Shown here piece by piece: positions 25,801-36,309 of a stretch of DNA of 64,000 nucleotides (its first letter is position 1; every line of letters begins with the position of its first letter). The DNA is taken from NCBI RefSeq assembly GCF_001182895.1, contig NZ_LFQR01000005.1, positions 18,524 through 82,523 of the forward strand, read 5' to 3'. Under the pieces are notes generated by a model. It did no database searches, was not told where the DNA came from, and worked only from the letters and a program-made list of their open reading frames with translations. Position numbers and translations under genes: made by a program. The stretch is from Frateuria defendens. GTDB lineage: Bacteria; Pseudomonadota; Gammaproteobacteria; Xanthomonadales; Rhodanobacteraceae.

Positions 25801-27300
25801 TCAGAGCCGCCGGTATTGCAGCGCCTCGGCCAGGTGCGAGCGGTCCAGCAGCGCGGCGCCGCCGTCCAGGTCGGCGATCGAGCGCGCCACCCGCAGCACG
25901 CGGTGGTAGGCGCGGGCGGACAGGCCCAGCCGTTCCAGTGCGCCTTCGAACCAGCGCCGCTCCGCCGGCCCCAGGGCGCAGTCGCGCTCCAGCTCGCGCA
26001 CGCTGATCTCCGCGTTCGGGCGCCCGGCGCGCATCAGTGCATGCTGGCGGGCCTTGACCACCCGGGCGCGCACGGTGGCCGAATCCTCGTCGTAGGCGCT
26101 GCGCGGCGCCGACAGCTCGGACAGGGCCACGCGCGGCACTTCCACGGACAGGTCGATGCGATCCAGCAGCGGCCCGGAGAGGCGCGCGCGATAGCGCTGG
26201 ATCTGGTCCGGGGTACAGCGGCAACCGTGGCGGGCGTCGCCGGCATAGCCGCAGGGGCAGGGGTTCATCGCCGCCACCAGCTGGAACTGCGCCGGGAAGG
26301 TGGATTGCCGCGCGGCCCGCGAGATCACGATGTGGCCGGACTCCAGCGGCTCGCGCAACACCTCCAGCACCTGCCGGCTGAACTCGGGGAACTCGTCCAG
26401 GAACAGCACGCCGTTGTGCGCCAGCGAGATCTCGCCCGGCCGTGGCTGCGAGCCGCCGCCCACCAGAGCCGCCGCCGAGGCGGTGTGGTGCGGCGCCCGG
26501 AACGGTCGCCGCCGCCACTGCGCCGGGTCGACCGGCTGCCCGGCCACCGACAGCACCGCGCAGGTCTCCAGGGCCTCCGATTCGCTGAGCGGCGGCAGGA
26601 TGCCCGGCAGGCGCTCGGCCAGCATGGTCTTGCCGGTGCCCGGCGGCCCCACCATCAGGAGGTGATGCCCGCCGACCGCGGCGATCTCCAGTGCGCGGCG
26701 CGCCTGCAACTGGCCACGCACGTCGGCGAGGTCGGGCCCGGCCTCGTAATCGGGCTCCAGTTGCGCCTCGCCCGGCAGGGCCAGCTCCTGCGCGCCGCGC
26801 AGCCAACCGCAGACTTCGGCCAGGCTGTCGGCCACCAGCACGTCGGCATCGGCCACCAGCGCGGCCTCGCCGGCGTTGGCGCGTGGCACCACCATCCGCC
26901 GCCCGCGCGCCCGCGCACGCAGCAGCGCCGGCAGCACGCCGCTGACCCGCCGCAGGTCACCGGACAAAGCCAGCTCGCCGAGGAACTCGCAATCGTCCAG
27001 CCGCTCGCGCGGCACCTGCCCCGCGGCGGCGAGGATGCCGAGCGCGATGGCCAGGTCGAAGCGGCCGCCGTCCTTGGGCAGCTCGGCCGGCGCCAGGTTC
27101 ACGGTGACCTTGCGGTTGGGGTATTCGAAGGCGGCGTTCTGGATCGCCACCCGCACGCGGTCGCGCGCCTCGCGCACGGCCGCCTCGGGCAGGCCCACGA
27201 TGTGGGTGCCGGGCAGGCCGCCGGACAGGTAGACCTCCACCATCACCTGGGGAGCCGCCACGCCTTCCTGGGCGCGACTCAGGGTGACAGCCAGGCTCAT
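25801..27300 (-). CDS. comM: YifB/ComM family Mg-chelatase-like AAA+ ATPase
   Basis: A 499-aa hexameric helicase-type ATPase which in naturally competent bacteria promotes branch migration during transformation. It has an N-terminal ChlI-like domain (residues 20-145; LSGGLPGTHIVGLPEAAVRE and KVTVNLAPAELPKDGGRFDL), Walker A GPPGTGKTMLAERLPG (about residue 217), Walker B LFLDEFPEF, an arginine/sensor region and a C-terminal MCM-like lid (AYHRVLRVARSIADLDG). A partial dprA gene, also for competence, lies at the right edge but is not linked. A hairpin terminator separates it from ubiK upstream. Confidence 0.92.
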   Translation of the reverse strand: MSLAVTLSRAQEGVAAPQVMVEVYLSGGLPGTHIVGLPEAAVREARDRVRVAIQNAAFEYPNRKVTVNLAPAELPKDGGRFDLAIALGILAAAGQVPRERLDDCEFLGELALSGDLRRVSGVLPALLRARARGRRMVVPRANAGEAALVADADVLVADSLAEVCGWLRGAQELALPGEAQLEPDYEAGPDLADVRGQLQARRALEIAAVGGHHLLMVGPPGTGKTMLAERLPGILPPLSESEALETCAVLSVAGQPVDPAQWRRRPFRAPHHTASAAALVGGGSQPRPGEISLAHNGVLFLDEFPEFSRQVLEVLREPLESGHIVISRAARQSTFPAQFQLVAAMNPCPCGYAGDARHGCRCTPDQIQRYRARLSGPLLDRIDLSVEVPRVALSELSAPRSAYDEDSATVRARVVKARQHALMRAGRPNAEISVRELERDCALGPAERRWFEGALERLGLSARAYHRVLRVARSIADLDGGAALLDRSHLAEALQYRRL

Positions 27301-27383
27301 GCGTCCGACTGGATCGGACCGGCGACGGGGCCGCTGACATGCCTCGACATCGGAGCGACTCCATGACGCGGACGTATAAATAA

Positions 27384-27429
27384 CCGCCCCCGATCGCTTC
27401 TCGGGGTGAGGGTGACGGATCGGGGGCGG
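27384..27429 (-). terminator. Terminator of ubiK
   Basis: CCGCCCCCGATC and GATCGGGGGCGG form a perfect 12-bp stem around a 22-nt loop. In the minus direction it is followed by TTATTTATA, a suitable U-rich tail. It lies between ubiK and comM, so comM probably has its own promoter. Confidence 0.7.
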
Positions 27430-27451
27430 CTCCCGGGAGCTTGGTTCTCAG

Positions 27452-27706
27452 CTAGTGCCCGCGGGCCGCCTCGGCTTCGAGGTCGGCAATGCGACGTTCC
27501 AGCTCGTCGACCTTGGCGCGGGTGCGCGCCAGCAACTGGCTCTGGACGTCGAATTCCTCGCGGGTGACTAGCTCAAGGCGACGCAATCCTTGCGTCAGGA
27601 CATCGTGGAAGTTGGCGCGCAGATCCTGCTGCGCCTGAGCCAATCCTGGCGGAACCAACGAGACAAGTCGTAGGGCGATTTGGTCGATATCCTGCCTATC
27701 CATCAT
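27452..27706 (-). CDS. ubiK: Ubiquinone biosynthesis accessory factor UbiK (BMFP domain)
   Basis: An 84-aa protein: an N-terminal amphipathic half (DIDQIALRLVSLVPPGLAQA) and a C-terminal coiled coil (SQLLARTRAKVDELERRIADLEAEA), the YqiC/BMFP/UbiK layout. UbiK binds UbiJ (encoded here at 14296) and supports ubiquinone biosynthesis under aerobic conditions, and can fuse membranes in vitro. The start is one of two adjacent ATGs (27706 or 27703), with GAGGT upstream. It is divergent from glnB, as is usual near PII genes in this group. Ends in a clear terminator. Confidence 0.85.
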   Translation of the reverse strand: MMDRQDIDQIALRLVSLVPPGLAQAQQDLRANFHDVLTQGLRRLELVTREEFDVQSQLLARTRAKVDELERRIADLEAEAARGH

Positions 27707-27785
27707 GGATAGCACCTCGAACTCGTCGGAAAGAAGTCTAGGTAACGGGCTGTTGGGGCCGCCATCGGTATGCTCCGCCAAAGAA

Positions 27786-28776
<991 letters not shown>

Positions 28777-28849
28777 GGCGGACTCCGACGGAGAATGTCC
28801 CAAGCCTAACGTCCAAAGCCCGCCGGCGACGACTGACGGCCGGCCGCCG

Positions 28850-28875
28850 GCGCGCATGACGGCTGTCATGCGCGC
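28850..28875. terminator. Hairpin after gpmA
   Basis: GCGCGCATGAC and GTCATGCGCGC form a perfect 11-bp stem with loop GGCT, 11 bp beyond the gpmA stop on the minus strand. No U-run follows, so it may act as an mRNA-stabilising or attenuating stem ahead of the next minus-strand gene. Confidence 0.55.
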
Positions 28876-28885
28876 GCGAAAGTTC

Positions 28886-29629
28886 TTACTTCGCCTTGCC
28901 CTGGTTGGCCACCGCGGCCATCTTGGCGGCGATCGCCTCGGCATCGCCCAGGTAGTAGTGGCGCAGCGGCTTGAGCTCCTCGTCGAACTCGTACACCAGC
29001 GGCACGCCGTTGGGGATGTTGAGCTCCACGATCTCCTCGTCGGAGATGCCATCGAGGTACTTCACCAGCGCGCGCAGCGAGTTGCCGTGCGCGGCCACCA
29101 CCACGCGCTGGCCGCCGCGGATCGCCGGCGCCAGCACCTCGTGCCAGTACGGCAGCACGCGGGCCACGGTGTCCTTGAGGCACTCGGTGTCGGGGATCTG
29201 CGCGGGCTCGAGCGAGGCGTAGCGCGGGTCGTGCACCGACTCGTTGGCGGCGCGCTCCAGCGGGGGCGGCGGGATGTCGTAGCTGCGGCGCCAGATCTTG
29301 ACCTGGTCCTCGCCATACTTGGCCGCCGTCTCGGCCTTGTTGAGGCCGGTGAGGCCGCCGTAGTGGCGCTCGTTGAGCCGCCAGTCGGTGACCACGGGAA
29401 TCCACATCAGGTCCATCGCGTCCTGCACGCCCCACAGCGTGCGCACGGCGCGCTTGAGCACCGAGGTGTGCGCCACGTCGAAGGCGTAGCCGGCGTCCTT
29501 CAGCAACTGGCCCGCCTCGCGCGCCTCGGCCATGCCCTGCTCGGTGAGGTCGACGTCGGCCCAGCCGCTGAAGCGGTTGTCGAGGTTCCATTGGGACTGG
29601 CCGTGGCGGATCAGGACGAGCTTGTGCAT
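28886..29629 (-). CDS. gpmA: 2,3-bisphosphoglycerate-dependent phosphoglycerate mutase
   Basis: A 247-aa cytosolic glycolytic enzyme interconverting 3- and 2-phosphoglycerate. The RHG motif ([12 protein letters not shown], phospho-His9) is at the N-terminus. [36 protein letters not shown] and the second catalytic block [19 protein letters not shown] follow. Length and motifs are those of dPGM. The start at 29629 fits family length; longer in-frame starts do not. It is divergent from a secreted beta-helix protein gene. Confidence 0.96.
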   Translation of the reverse strand: MHKLVLIRHGQSQWNLDNRFSGWADVDLTEQGMAEAREAGQLLKDAGYAFDVAHTSVLKRAVRTLWGVQDAMDLMWIPVVTDWRLNERHYGGLTGLNKAETAAKYGEDQVKIWRRSYDIPPPPLERAANESVHDPRYASLEPAQIPDTECLKDTVARVLPYWHEVLAPAIRGGQRVVVAAHGNSLRALVKYLDGISDEEIVELNIPNGVPLVYEFDEELKPLRHYYLGDAEAIAAKMAAVANQGKAK

Positions 29630-29769
29630 GGCATCGGGGTCGCAGGCGGGGAAGCCGAAGATGGTGCAGCGCACTGTCCAGGCCGTCAATCGCCGCCCCT
29701 GCCGAAGGTCACGCTAAACCCGCCGCGGAACGGGCGCATCCTAGCCGCACCTTTCTGCGGAGAACGCCC

Positions 29770-30423
29770 ATGCGACCCATCCTGCTCGCTCTCGCCCTGA
29801 CCCTGCCGCTGGCCGCCGCGGCGACCGAGGAGGACATCGGCAAGGTCAACGGCTCGGTGCGCGTCGAGGCCGGCCAGCATGCCGGCGACGTCAGCACGGT
29901 GAACGGCTCGGTCCACGTCGGCGACGGCGCGGTGGTACGCAAGGCCAGCACGGTGAACGGCTCGGTCGATCTCGGCGGCAAGGCCCAGGCCGGCGAGGTG
30001 GGCACCGTCAACGGCGCGATCACCCTGGGCGAGGACAGCCGCGTGCAGGGCGAGGTCGGGGCGGTCAACGGCGCGGTCCGGCTCGGCCGCCATGCGGAGG
30101 TACTGGGCAAGACCTCCAACGTCAACGGCGCCATCGTGCTGGACGCCGCGCACGTGGCCGGCGGCCTCGGCACGGTCAGCGGCGACATCACGGTGGGCGC
30201 GGACTCGCGCGTGGAAGGCGGCATCCTGGTCGACAAGCCCAACGGCGGCTGGCTCCACTTCGGCAGCGACCGCAAGCCGCACGTGGTGATTGGCCCGCAC
30301 GCGGTGGTGCAGGGCACGCTGGAGTTCCGCCGCGAGGTGGCGCTGGAAGTCAGCGACAGCGCGCGGATCGGCCCGGTGAAGGGCGCCACGCCGGTGAAGT
30401 TCAGCGGCGCCGCGCCGCAGTGA
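29770..30423 (+). CDS. Secreted protein with VNG-type beta-helix repeats
   Basis: A 217-aa protein with a Sec signal peptide (MRPILLALALTLPLAAAA). The mature part consists of about seven tandem repeats of 18-20 residues centred on VNGS/VNGA (VNGSVRVE, VNGSVHVG, VNGSVDLG, VNGAITLG, VNGAVRLG, VNGAIVLD, VSGDITVG). These alternate with Gly-rich turns, as expected for a right-handed beta-solenoid. The C-terminal third is less regular. It resembles exported relatives of bactofilin/DUF4097-type solenoids, and I cannot assign a family. GGAGA precedes the ATG. It is divergent from gpmA and convergent with hemF. Confidence 0.7.
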   Translation: MRPILLALALTLPLAAAATEEDIGKVNGSVRVEAGQHAGDVSTVNGSVHVGDGAVVRKASTVNGSVDLGGKAQAGEVGTVNGAITLGEDSRVQGEVGAVNGAVRLGRHAEVLGKTSNVNGAIVLDAAHVAGGLGTVSGDITVGADSRVEGGILVDKPNGGWLHFGSDRKPHVVIGPHAVVQGTLEFRREVALEVSDSARIGPVKGATPVKFSGAAPQ

Positions 30424-30458
30424 ACGAGCGAGGGGCGAGCACTGAGGGCGCGGGCGAG

Positions 30459-30492
30459 GCGAGGTCGCAGCGCCGCGATGCCGCGACCTCGC
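30459..30492. terminator. Bidirectional hairpin between the beta-helix gene and hemF
   Basis: GCGAGGTCGC and GCGACCTCGC pair perfectly around a 14-nt loop, with further imperfect pairing outside (GGCGAG/CTCGCC). It is placed between two converging genes. No strong T-run. Confidence 0.55.
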
Positions 30493-30507
30493 TGCTCGCC
30501 CCAGCCC

Positions 30508-31443
<936 letters not shown>

Positions 31444-31614
31444 TTAGCAAGCGCCGGCCCTGGCCCGCTGCGGCGGCGCGTCGCGGCCGCCCTGCGCCGG
31501 CCGGTTCGGAAGCGCGCAGCGGGCTCACGCGGCCCTCACGAGGATGAATCGCCGCCGTGACATCGCCCCCGGCAGGCTAGGCATGGGACGACTCCAGCAA
31601 CTAGGCTGAAAAGG

Positions 31615-32814
31615 ATGTGTCACCCGATCGCCCCGCTGGCGGTTTCCGCCTACACCGCCAGTTCCGCCTTGGGCCTCGGCCTCGACGCCCAGCTCGTCGC
31701 GCTGCGGGCCGAAGAGGGCGCCCTGCGGCCGAACGATTTCAGCAGCGCGCCGCTGCCGTGCTGGATCGGCCGTGTGGAGGGCGTAGAAGCCGCGCCGCTG
31801 CCGCCGGCCCTGGCCGCCTGGGAGTGCCGCAACAACCGCCTCGCCTGGCTGGCGCTCGCGCAGGACGGCTTCCTCGCCCGCGTCCGCGCGGCGCGCGAGC
31901 ACTACGGCGCCGCGCGCGTGGCCGTGCTGCTGGGCACCTCCACCGCGAGCATCGGCGCCACCGAGGAAGGCTACCGCCGGCTCGACGCCGACGGCCGCCT
32001 GCCCGCCGACCTGCGCCGCGAGGCCATCCACACGCCACACTCGCTGGCCGCCTTCGTGGCCGCCGCGCTGGCGCTCGAAGGCCCCTGCCTCACCATCTCC
32101 ACCGCCTGCTCCTCCAGCGCCAAGGTGTTCGCCAGCGCCGAGCGCCTGCTGCGCCTCGGATTGGCCGATGCGGCGCTGGTCGGCGGCGTGGACACGCTGT
32201 GCGACAGCGTGCTGTTCGGCTTCAATGCGCTGGAGCTGGTGTCGCCCTCGCCGTGCCGGCCGTTCGACCGCGACCGCGACGGCATCTCGATCGGCGAGGC
32301 CGCCGGCTTCGCCCTGCTCGAGCGCGCCGAGGCCGCGCCGCGGGCCCCGCGCCTGCTCGGCTACGGCGAATCCAGCGACGCCTACCACATGTCCACGCCG
32401 CACCCGGAAGGCCTGGGCGCCGCGCAGGCCATGCAGGCGGCGCTGGCCTCCGCCGGCCTGCCGCCGGCCCAGGTCGACTACGTGAACCTGCACGGCACCG
32501 CCAGCCGCAAGAACGACGAGGTGGAGGCCTCACTGCTCGCGCGCCTCTTCCCCGACGGCACCCGCGCCAGCAGCACCAAGGGCTACACGGGGCACACGCT
32601 GGGCGCGGCGGGCATCCTCGAGGCGGCCTTCGCGCTGCTCGCGATCGAGCACGGGCTGGTGCCCGGCAACCTCGGCGCCGCCACGCCCGACCCGGTGTGC
32701 GGCCCGCACTTCGCCTGGCGCAGCGAGGTGCGGCGGGTGGACGTGGCGCTCAGCAATTCTTTCGGTTTCGGCGGCAACAACGCCTGCCTGGCGTTCGCCC
32801 GGAGCCCGACATGA
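31615..32814 (+). CDS. Beta-ketoacyl-ACP synthase, aryl-polyene type
   Basis: A 399-aa condensing enzyme of the FabF/thiolase fold, extending an ACP-bound acyl chain. The Cys-His-His triad is intact: Cys in TISTACSSSAKV, His in NLHGTASRKND, and His in KGYTGHTLGAAG. The C-terminal SNSFGFGGNNACLAF is the usual signature. Its start PLAVSAYTASSALGLG and its neighbours (chain-length-factor-like ketosynthase, GT2, acyltransferase, hotdog dehydratases, ACP) are those of aryl-polyene/xanthomonadin clusters. AAAAGG directly abuts the ATG, an atypically short spacing. It overlaps the next gene by four bases (ATGA). Confidence 0.85.
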   Translation: MCHPIAPLAVSAYTASSALGLGLDAQLVALRAEEGALRPNDFSSAPLPCWIGRVEGVEAAPLPPALAAWECRNNRLAWLALAQDGFLARVRAAREHYGAARVAVLLGTSTASIGATEEGYRRLDADGRLPADLRREAIHTPHSLAAFVAAALALEGPCLTISTACSSSAKVFASAERLLRLGLADAALVGGVDTLCDSVLFGFNALELVSPSPCRPFDRDRDGISIGEAAGFALLERAEAAPRAPRLLGYGESSDAYHMSTPHPEGLGAAQAMQAALASAGLPPAQVDYVNLHGTASRKNDEVEASLLARLFPDGTRASSTKGYTGHTLGAAGILEAAFALLAIEHGLVPGNLGAATPDPVCGPHFAWRSEVRRVDVALSNSFGFGGNNACLAFARSPT

Positions 32815-33602
32815 GCGCGCTGCGCGTGCATGTGGCCGGCATCGGCCTGTGGTCGGCCGAACTGGCGGGCTTCGCCGCCTTCCGGGCCTGGCTCGACGGC
32901 GCACCGCCGGCGCCGCCCGGCGCCCGGCCTACGGCGGCCGCGCTGTCGCCCAACGAGCGCCGCCGCGCACCGGAGAGCGTGCTGCTGGCCGCCGAGGTGG
33001 CCGGGCAGGCGGTGGCGATGAGCGGCCTGGACGCCGCCGAACTGGCCTGCGTGTTCGCCTCCGCCCACGGCGACCAGGTCATCACCGACTACCTCTGCGC
33101 CACCCTGGCGCAGGAACCCACGGCGCTGTCGCCGACGCGTTTCCACAATTCCGTGCACAACGCGCCGGTCGGCTACTGGACCATCGCCACCGGCTGCCGG
33201 GCGCCCTCCACCGCGGTCTGCGCCGGCCGCACCAGCTTCGGCGCCGGCCTGCTCGAGGCTACCGCGCAGGCGCTCGCCGGGCAGCAGCCGGTGCTGCTGG
33301 TCGCCGCCGACGGGCCGGGCCAGGGGCCGCTGGCCACCATGACCGGCTGCGCCACGGCGTTCGCCTGCGCACTGGTATTGACGCCGCAGCCGGACGCGCA
33401 CACGCTGGCGACGCTCCATGTGCGCCTTGAGCCCGGCGAGGCCTCCATGCCGTCCGAAGCGCTGATGAAAGGTTGGCCGCACGACAATGCCAGTGCCGCG
33501 GCGCTGCCGCTGCTCGCACGGCTCGCGCGGGCGGGCGGGGCCTGCCGTCTGCCCGCCGCCGAGCGGCTGGTGCTGGACGTCCACACGGAGCCGACCGCTT
33601 GA
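32811..33602 (+). CDS. Beta-ketoacyl synthase-like chain-length factor (PF13723 type)
   Basis: A 263-aa short ketosynthase-fold protein. It has an N-terminal-half thiolase fold with the family phrase SPTRFHNSVHNAPVGYWTIA. The nucleophile region reads PSTAVCAGRTS instead of TACSSS, so the Cys is displaced, and the protein ends before both catalytic His motifs. Such truncated partners pair with an active ketosynthase in aryl-polyene systems and set chain length or stabilise the dimer. The position directly after the active ketosynthase, with overlapping codons, supports a heterodimer. Its stop overlaps the TTG start of the glycosyltransferase. Confidence 0.8.
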   Translation: MSALRVHVAGIGLWSAELAGFAAFRAWLDGAPPAPPGARPTAAALSPNERRRAPESVLLAAEVAGQAVAMSGLDAAELACVFASAHGDQVITDYLCATLAQEPTALSPTRFHNSVHNAPVGYWTIATGCRAPSTAVCAGRTSFGAGLLEATAQALAGQQPVLLVAADGPGQGPLATMTGCATAFACALVLTPQPDAHTLATLHVRLEPGEASMPSEALMKGWPHDNASAAALPLLARLARAGGACRLPAAERLVLDVHTEPTA

Positions 33603-34402
33603 ACGACACAACCCTGCCACGCTGGTGTGTACTGATCCCCTGCCTCAACGAGGAGGCCGCGATCCGGCAAGTGGTGACTTCGGTGCTGGCGCTGGGCGCG
33701 CCGGTGATCGTGGTCGACGACGGCTCGGACGACCGCACGCCCGCCATCGTCGGCGAGCTGCCGGTGACCCTGATCCGCCACGCCCGACGGCAAGGCAAGG
33801 GCGAGGCACTGCGCGACGGCTTCCGCGAGGCGCTGCGGCAGGGCTACGAGGCGGTGCTCACCATGGACGGCGACGGCCAGCACCTGGCCAGCGACATCCC
33901 GCGCATCGTCGCCGCGGCGCGGCGCTACCCGGGCCACATCGTGGTCGGCGCCCGCCTGCTCGACCGCGAGCAGCAGCCCAAGGGCCGCCGGCGCGCCAAC
34001 GCGGTGGCCGACTGGGGCATCTCCTGGGCCTGCGCGCAGCCGGTGGCGGACACCCAGAGCGGCCAGCGCTGGTACCCGCACGAGGCGCTCGAACTGGTCG
34101 ACCTGCCGGCCGAGAACTTCGTGTTCGAGGCGGCGATCCTGATCGCCGCCTCGCGCGAGAAAGGCCTCGGCGTGGTCTCGGTACCGATCGCCTCGCGCTA
34201 CCAGGGCGGCTTCCGCCTCAGCCATTTCCGGCCGGTGCAGGATGTCACCCGCATCACCCTCTACACCATCGGCCGGGTGATCCACTACGGCAGCATCCTG
34301 GCCAGCCACCGCCGCGCGCAGCAACGGCCGCTGGTGCTCGACGAGCCTTTCGTGGTCGACGTGCACGGCACCTCGGAGGCGGCCAGTCACCCCGGCGGGT
34401 GA
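33599..34402 (+). CDS. GT2 family glycosyltransferase, TTG start
   Basis: A 267-aa GT-A fold glycosyltransferase of the DPM1/polyprenol-phosphate type. Nucleotide-binding motifs are VLIPCLNEEAAIRQVV, VIVVDDGSDDRT (first Asp cluster) and VLTMDGDGQH (DxD). A hydrophobic or interfacial C-terminal region has few transmembrane features. No ATG is available near the conserved start, and TTG at 33599 overlaps the preceding stop (TTGA) with ACGGAG nine bases upstream, so TTG is used. In aryl-polyene/xanthomonadin clusters a GT2 enzyme adds a sugar to the pigment headgroup. Its 3' end overlaps the converging dehydratase gene by 16 bp. Confidence 0.8.
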   Translation: MNDTTLPRWCVLIPCLNEEAAIRQVVTSVLALGAPVIVVDDGSDDRTPAIVGELPVTLIRHARRQGKGEALRDGFREALRQGYEAVLTMDGDGQHLASDIPRIVAAARRYPGHIVVGARLLDREQQPKGRRRANAVADWGISWACAQPVADTQSGQRWYPHEALELVDLPAENFVFEAAILIAASREKGLGVVSVPIASRYQGGFRLSHFRPVQDVTRITLYTIGRVIHYGSILASHRRAQQRPLVLDEPFVVDVHGTSEAASHPGG

Positions 34403-34821
34403 ATCACCGCCGCGCGGCCGCTCGCCAGCACGCGCCCCCGATGCTCGACGCGGAAGGCGTACTGCGCGCCGGACTCGTCCGCGTAGAGGCATGCGGCATG
34501 GACGTCCAGACGTCCATCCAGCGCATCGACGTATTCCACCGCCAGCACCAGCTCGCGCAGGCTGACCAGCCGCCCCGGACGCACCGTTTCCTCGCCACGC
34601 GCGCGGGCGCGCAGCGCGCCATGCACCGCGCTCGCCTGGGCGCCATACTCGGCCAGGTGCACCGCATGCAGGCCGTGCGACCCGCGCAGCGGATGGGCGG
34701 CGTCGGCGTGGCCGAGGGCGATCGCGTGGACATGGGTGTCGTCCCAATCCTCTACGGCATCGAGCAGGCACATCGCGCCGGCGTGCGGGATCAGGTGCGA
34801 CCAGTCGGTCTTGTCGAGCAT
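34387..34821 (-). CDS. Hotdog-fold 3-hydroxyacyl-ACP dehydratase, ApeP-like
   Basis: A 144-aa hotdog-fold protein. The N-terminal signature is SHLIPHAGAMCLLDAVEDWD (catalytic-type His before GAM), followed by HAIALGHADAAHPLRGSHGL and a central HLAEYGAQASAVHGAL helix. This pattern (HxGxMxLLD...WD) is that of the ApeP-type dehydratase/thioesterase in aryl-polyene clusters. It is the last gene of the leftward arm, 94 bp after the acyltransferase, and overlaps the glycosyltransferase 3' end on the other strand. Whether it dehydrates or hydrolyses cannot be told from sequence. Confidence 0.7.
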   Translation of the reverse strand: MLDKTDWSHLIPHAGAMCLLDAVEDWDDTHVHAIALGHADAAHPLRGSHGLHAVHLAEYGAQASAVHGALRARARGEETVRPGRLVSLRELVLAVEYVDALDGRLDVHAACLYADESGAQYAFRVEHRGRVLASGRAAVIHPPG

Positions 34822-34915
34822 GTGCCTGAAGCCTTACGAGCAGCCGCAAAGGGCCGGCGCGCCACCGCATCCGGCCACGCCGCGCGCGCATCCGATGGAC
34901 ATGGCCGACGGCATC

Positions 34916-35875
34916 TCAGCCACCGGCGCCCTCGCCCGCCACCGCGGCATCGGGGCGCGGCCGCGCCTGCGCGTGCACGTCCTGCTGCCAGAAGTCGTAG
35001 AAGTTGAACCAGTTGTAGGGCTCCTGGCGGGCGTAGTGCTCCACCCGGGCGGCGTAGCGGGCGATCAGCGCATCCAGCGCCGGGCCGCGTCCCTGGCGCG
35101 GGATCTCCACCCGCTCGGCCAGCGGCTCGAAGACCAGCCGGTAGCGGTTGCCGCCCCGGTACAGGCCGAAGCACAGCACCACCGGCACCTTGAGCGCCTG
35201 CGCCAGCAGCCACGGCCCGACCGGGAACGGCGCCGGCAGGCCGAGGAAGGGCGCGTGCCGCAGCACCTCGTGCTCGCGGCCGCGGTCGGCCAGCAGCGCC
35301 ACCATCGCGCCCTGGCGGCAGGCCTCGTCGGCCGCCAGGGCGATGGAGGGGCCGCCCAGCGCGGCGTCGATCACGCTCTCGCCCATGCCCGGCGCCAGCG
35401 CCTCCAGCATCTCGGTGAGCGCCGGCGTCTTCTGCTTGTCCAGCACCACGCGCAGGGGCACCTGCGGGCAGCGCGTGCTGATCGCCCGCAGCGCGTCGAA
35501 GCTGCCCTGGTGCGAGCCGACCAGCAGCACGCCGCGTCCCTGCCGGATGCGCGCCTCCAGGTGCTCCAGCCCCTCGATCTCGATGTCGAAATCGCGCTCG
35601 CCGCGGGCGAGCAGGAAGATGCGGTCGAACAGGGTGGCGGCGAAGAAATAGAGGTGGCGCAGCACCTGCCAGGCCGAGACGGGCCGGCCGAGCACGCGCT
35701 CCAGGTACTGCCGCGAGGCGGCGCGCTCGGGCGCGCGGCGCAGGAAGAAATACAGCGTGGTCGGATACAGCACCAGGCGGCCGAAGCCGCGCCCGGCATG
35801 CAGCGCGATCATGCGGATCAGCCACAGCGCAAAGCGCCCGCCGCCCTCGCGCTGCGACTGCCAGTGCCCGCTCAT
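34916..35875 (-). CDS. LpxL/HtrB-like lysophospholipid acyltransferase
   Basis: A 319-aa inner-membrane-associated acyltransferase. The HX4D motif (SHQGSFD) is at about residue 120, followed by LRVVLDKQKTP, ALGGPSIALAADEACRQGAM, FLGLPAPFPVGPWLLAQA and VVLCFGLYRGGNRYRL, matching the lipid-A-acyltransferase (HtrB-like) family. The N-terminal 40 residues include a hydrophobic segment. In aryl-polyene clusters such an enzyme links the polyene to a lipid anchor. Its ATG overlaps the stop of the upstream hotdog gene (ATGA). Confidence 0.8.
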   Translation of the reverse strand: MSGHWQSQREGGGRFALWLIRMIALHAGRGFGRLVLYPTTLYFFLRRAPERAASRQYLERVLGRPVSAWQVLRHLYFFAATLFDRIFLLARGERDFDIEIEGLEHLEARIRQGRGVLLVGSHQGSFDALRAISTRCPQVPLRVVLDKQKTPALTEMLEALAPGMGESVIDAALGGPSIALAADEACRQGAMVALLADRGREHEVLRHAPFLGLPAPFPVGPWLLAQALKVPVVLCFGLYRGGNRYRLVFEPLAERVEIPRQGRGPALDALIARYAARVEHYARQEPYNWFNFYDFWQQDVHAQARPRPDAAVAGEGAGG

Positions 35876-36174
35876 GCCGGCGCGCCCTCGACCAGGCCGC
35901 GGGCGAGCAGCGCCTCGCCGAGCCGGATCTCGAAGCGCACGCGCGCGCCGGCCTCGGTCAGCGTCAGCTCGGCGCGCTGCGCGGGCCGCAGCGGCGCGAC
36001 GAACTTGGCCTCGGCCACCTTCGCCAGCCGCTGCCCGCGCCAGGCGCGCAGCGCCGTCGCCACTTCATCCAGCAGCAGTACCCCGGGCACCAGCGGGTCG
36101 CCGGGGAAATGGCCGGGCAGGCAAGGGTGATCGGCGCCGATGCACAGGGCCGTCTGGAAGCGAGTCGTACTCAT
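35872..36174 (-). CDS. FabA/FabZ-like hotdog dehydratase, ApeI-like
   Basis: A 100-aa small hotdog protein with the FabZ signature HPCLPGHFPGDPLVPGVLLLDEV (read in two halves; the active-site His is in GHFPGDP). The Glu that usually follows in the helix is represented by LLDEVATAL. It is shorter than FabZ and matches the dehydratase component of aryl-polyene clusters. The start at 36174 fits the family; an upstream in-frame ATG at 36276 adds an unrelated Arg/Pro-rich stretch. No good ribosome site. Translationally coupled to the acyltransferase. Confidence 0.75.
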   Translation of the reverse strand: MSTTRFQTALCIGADHPCLPGHFPGDPLVPGVLLLDEVATALRAWRGQRLAKVAEAKFVAPLRPAQRAELTLTEAGARVRFEIRLGEALLARGLVEGAPA

Positions 36175-36309
36175 CCGAGTTTCGTCCGCATCGCGTGGAT
36201 CAGCATAGCGCCGGCCGTGCCGCGCTCCAGGTGGCGCCGGCGCCGCGTGGGGCGAAGGCAGGCAGTGTGCCGCCACAGCGTGCCGCGGCGACGCTGAACG
36301 CCCACGGCA

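Noticed and set aside
32811..33602. Second ketosynthase as a truncated pseudogene
   Set aside because: The frame is intact, codons overlap both neighbours, and short ketosynthase-like chain-length factors of this size are a regular part of aryl-polyene clusters.
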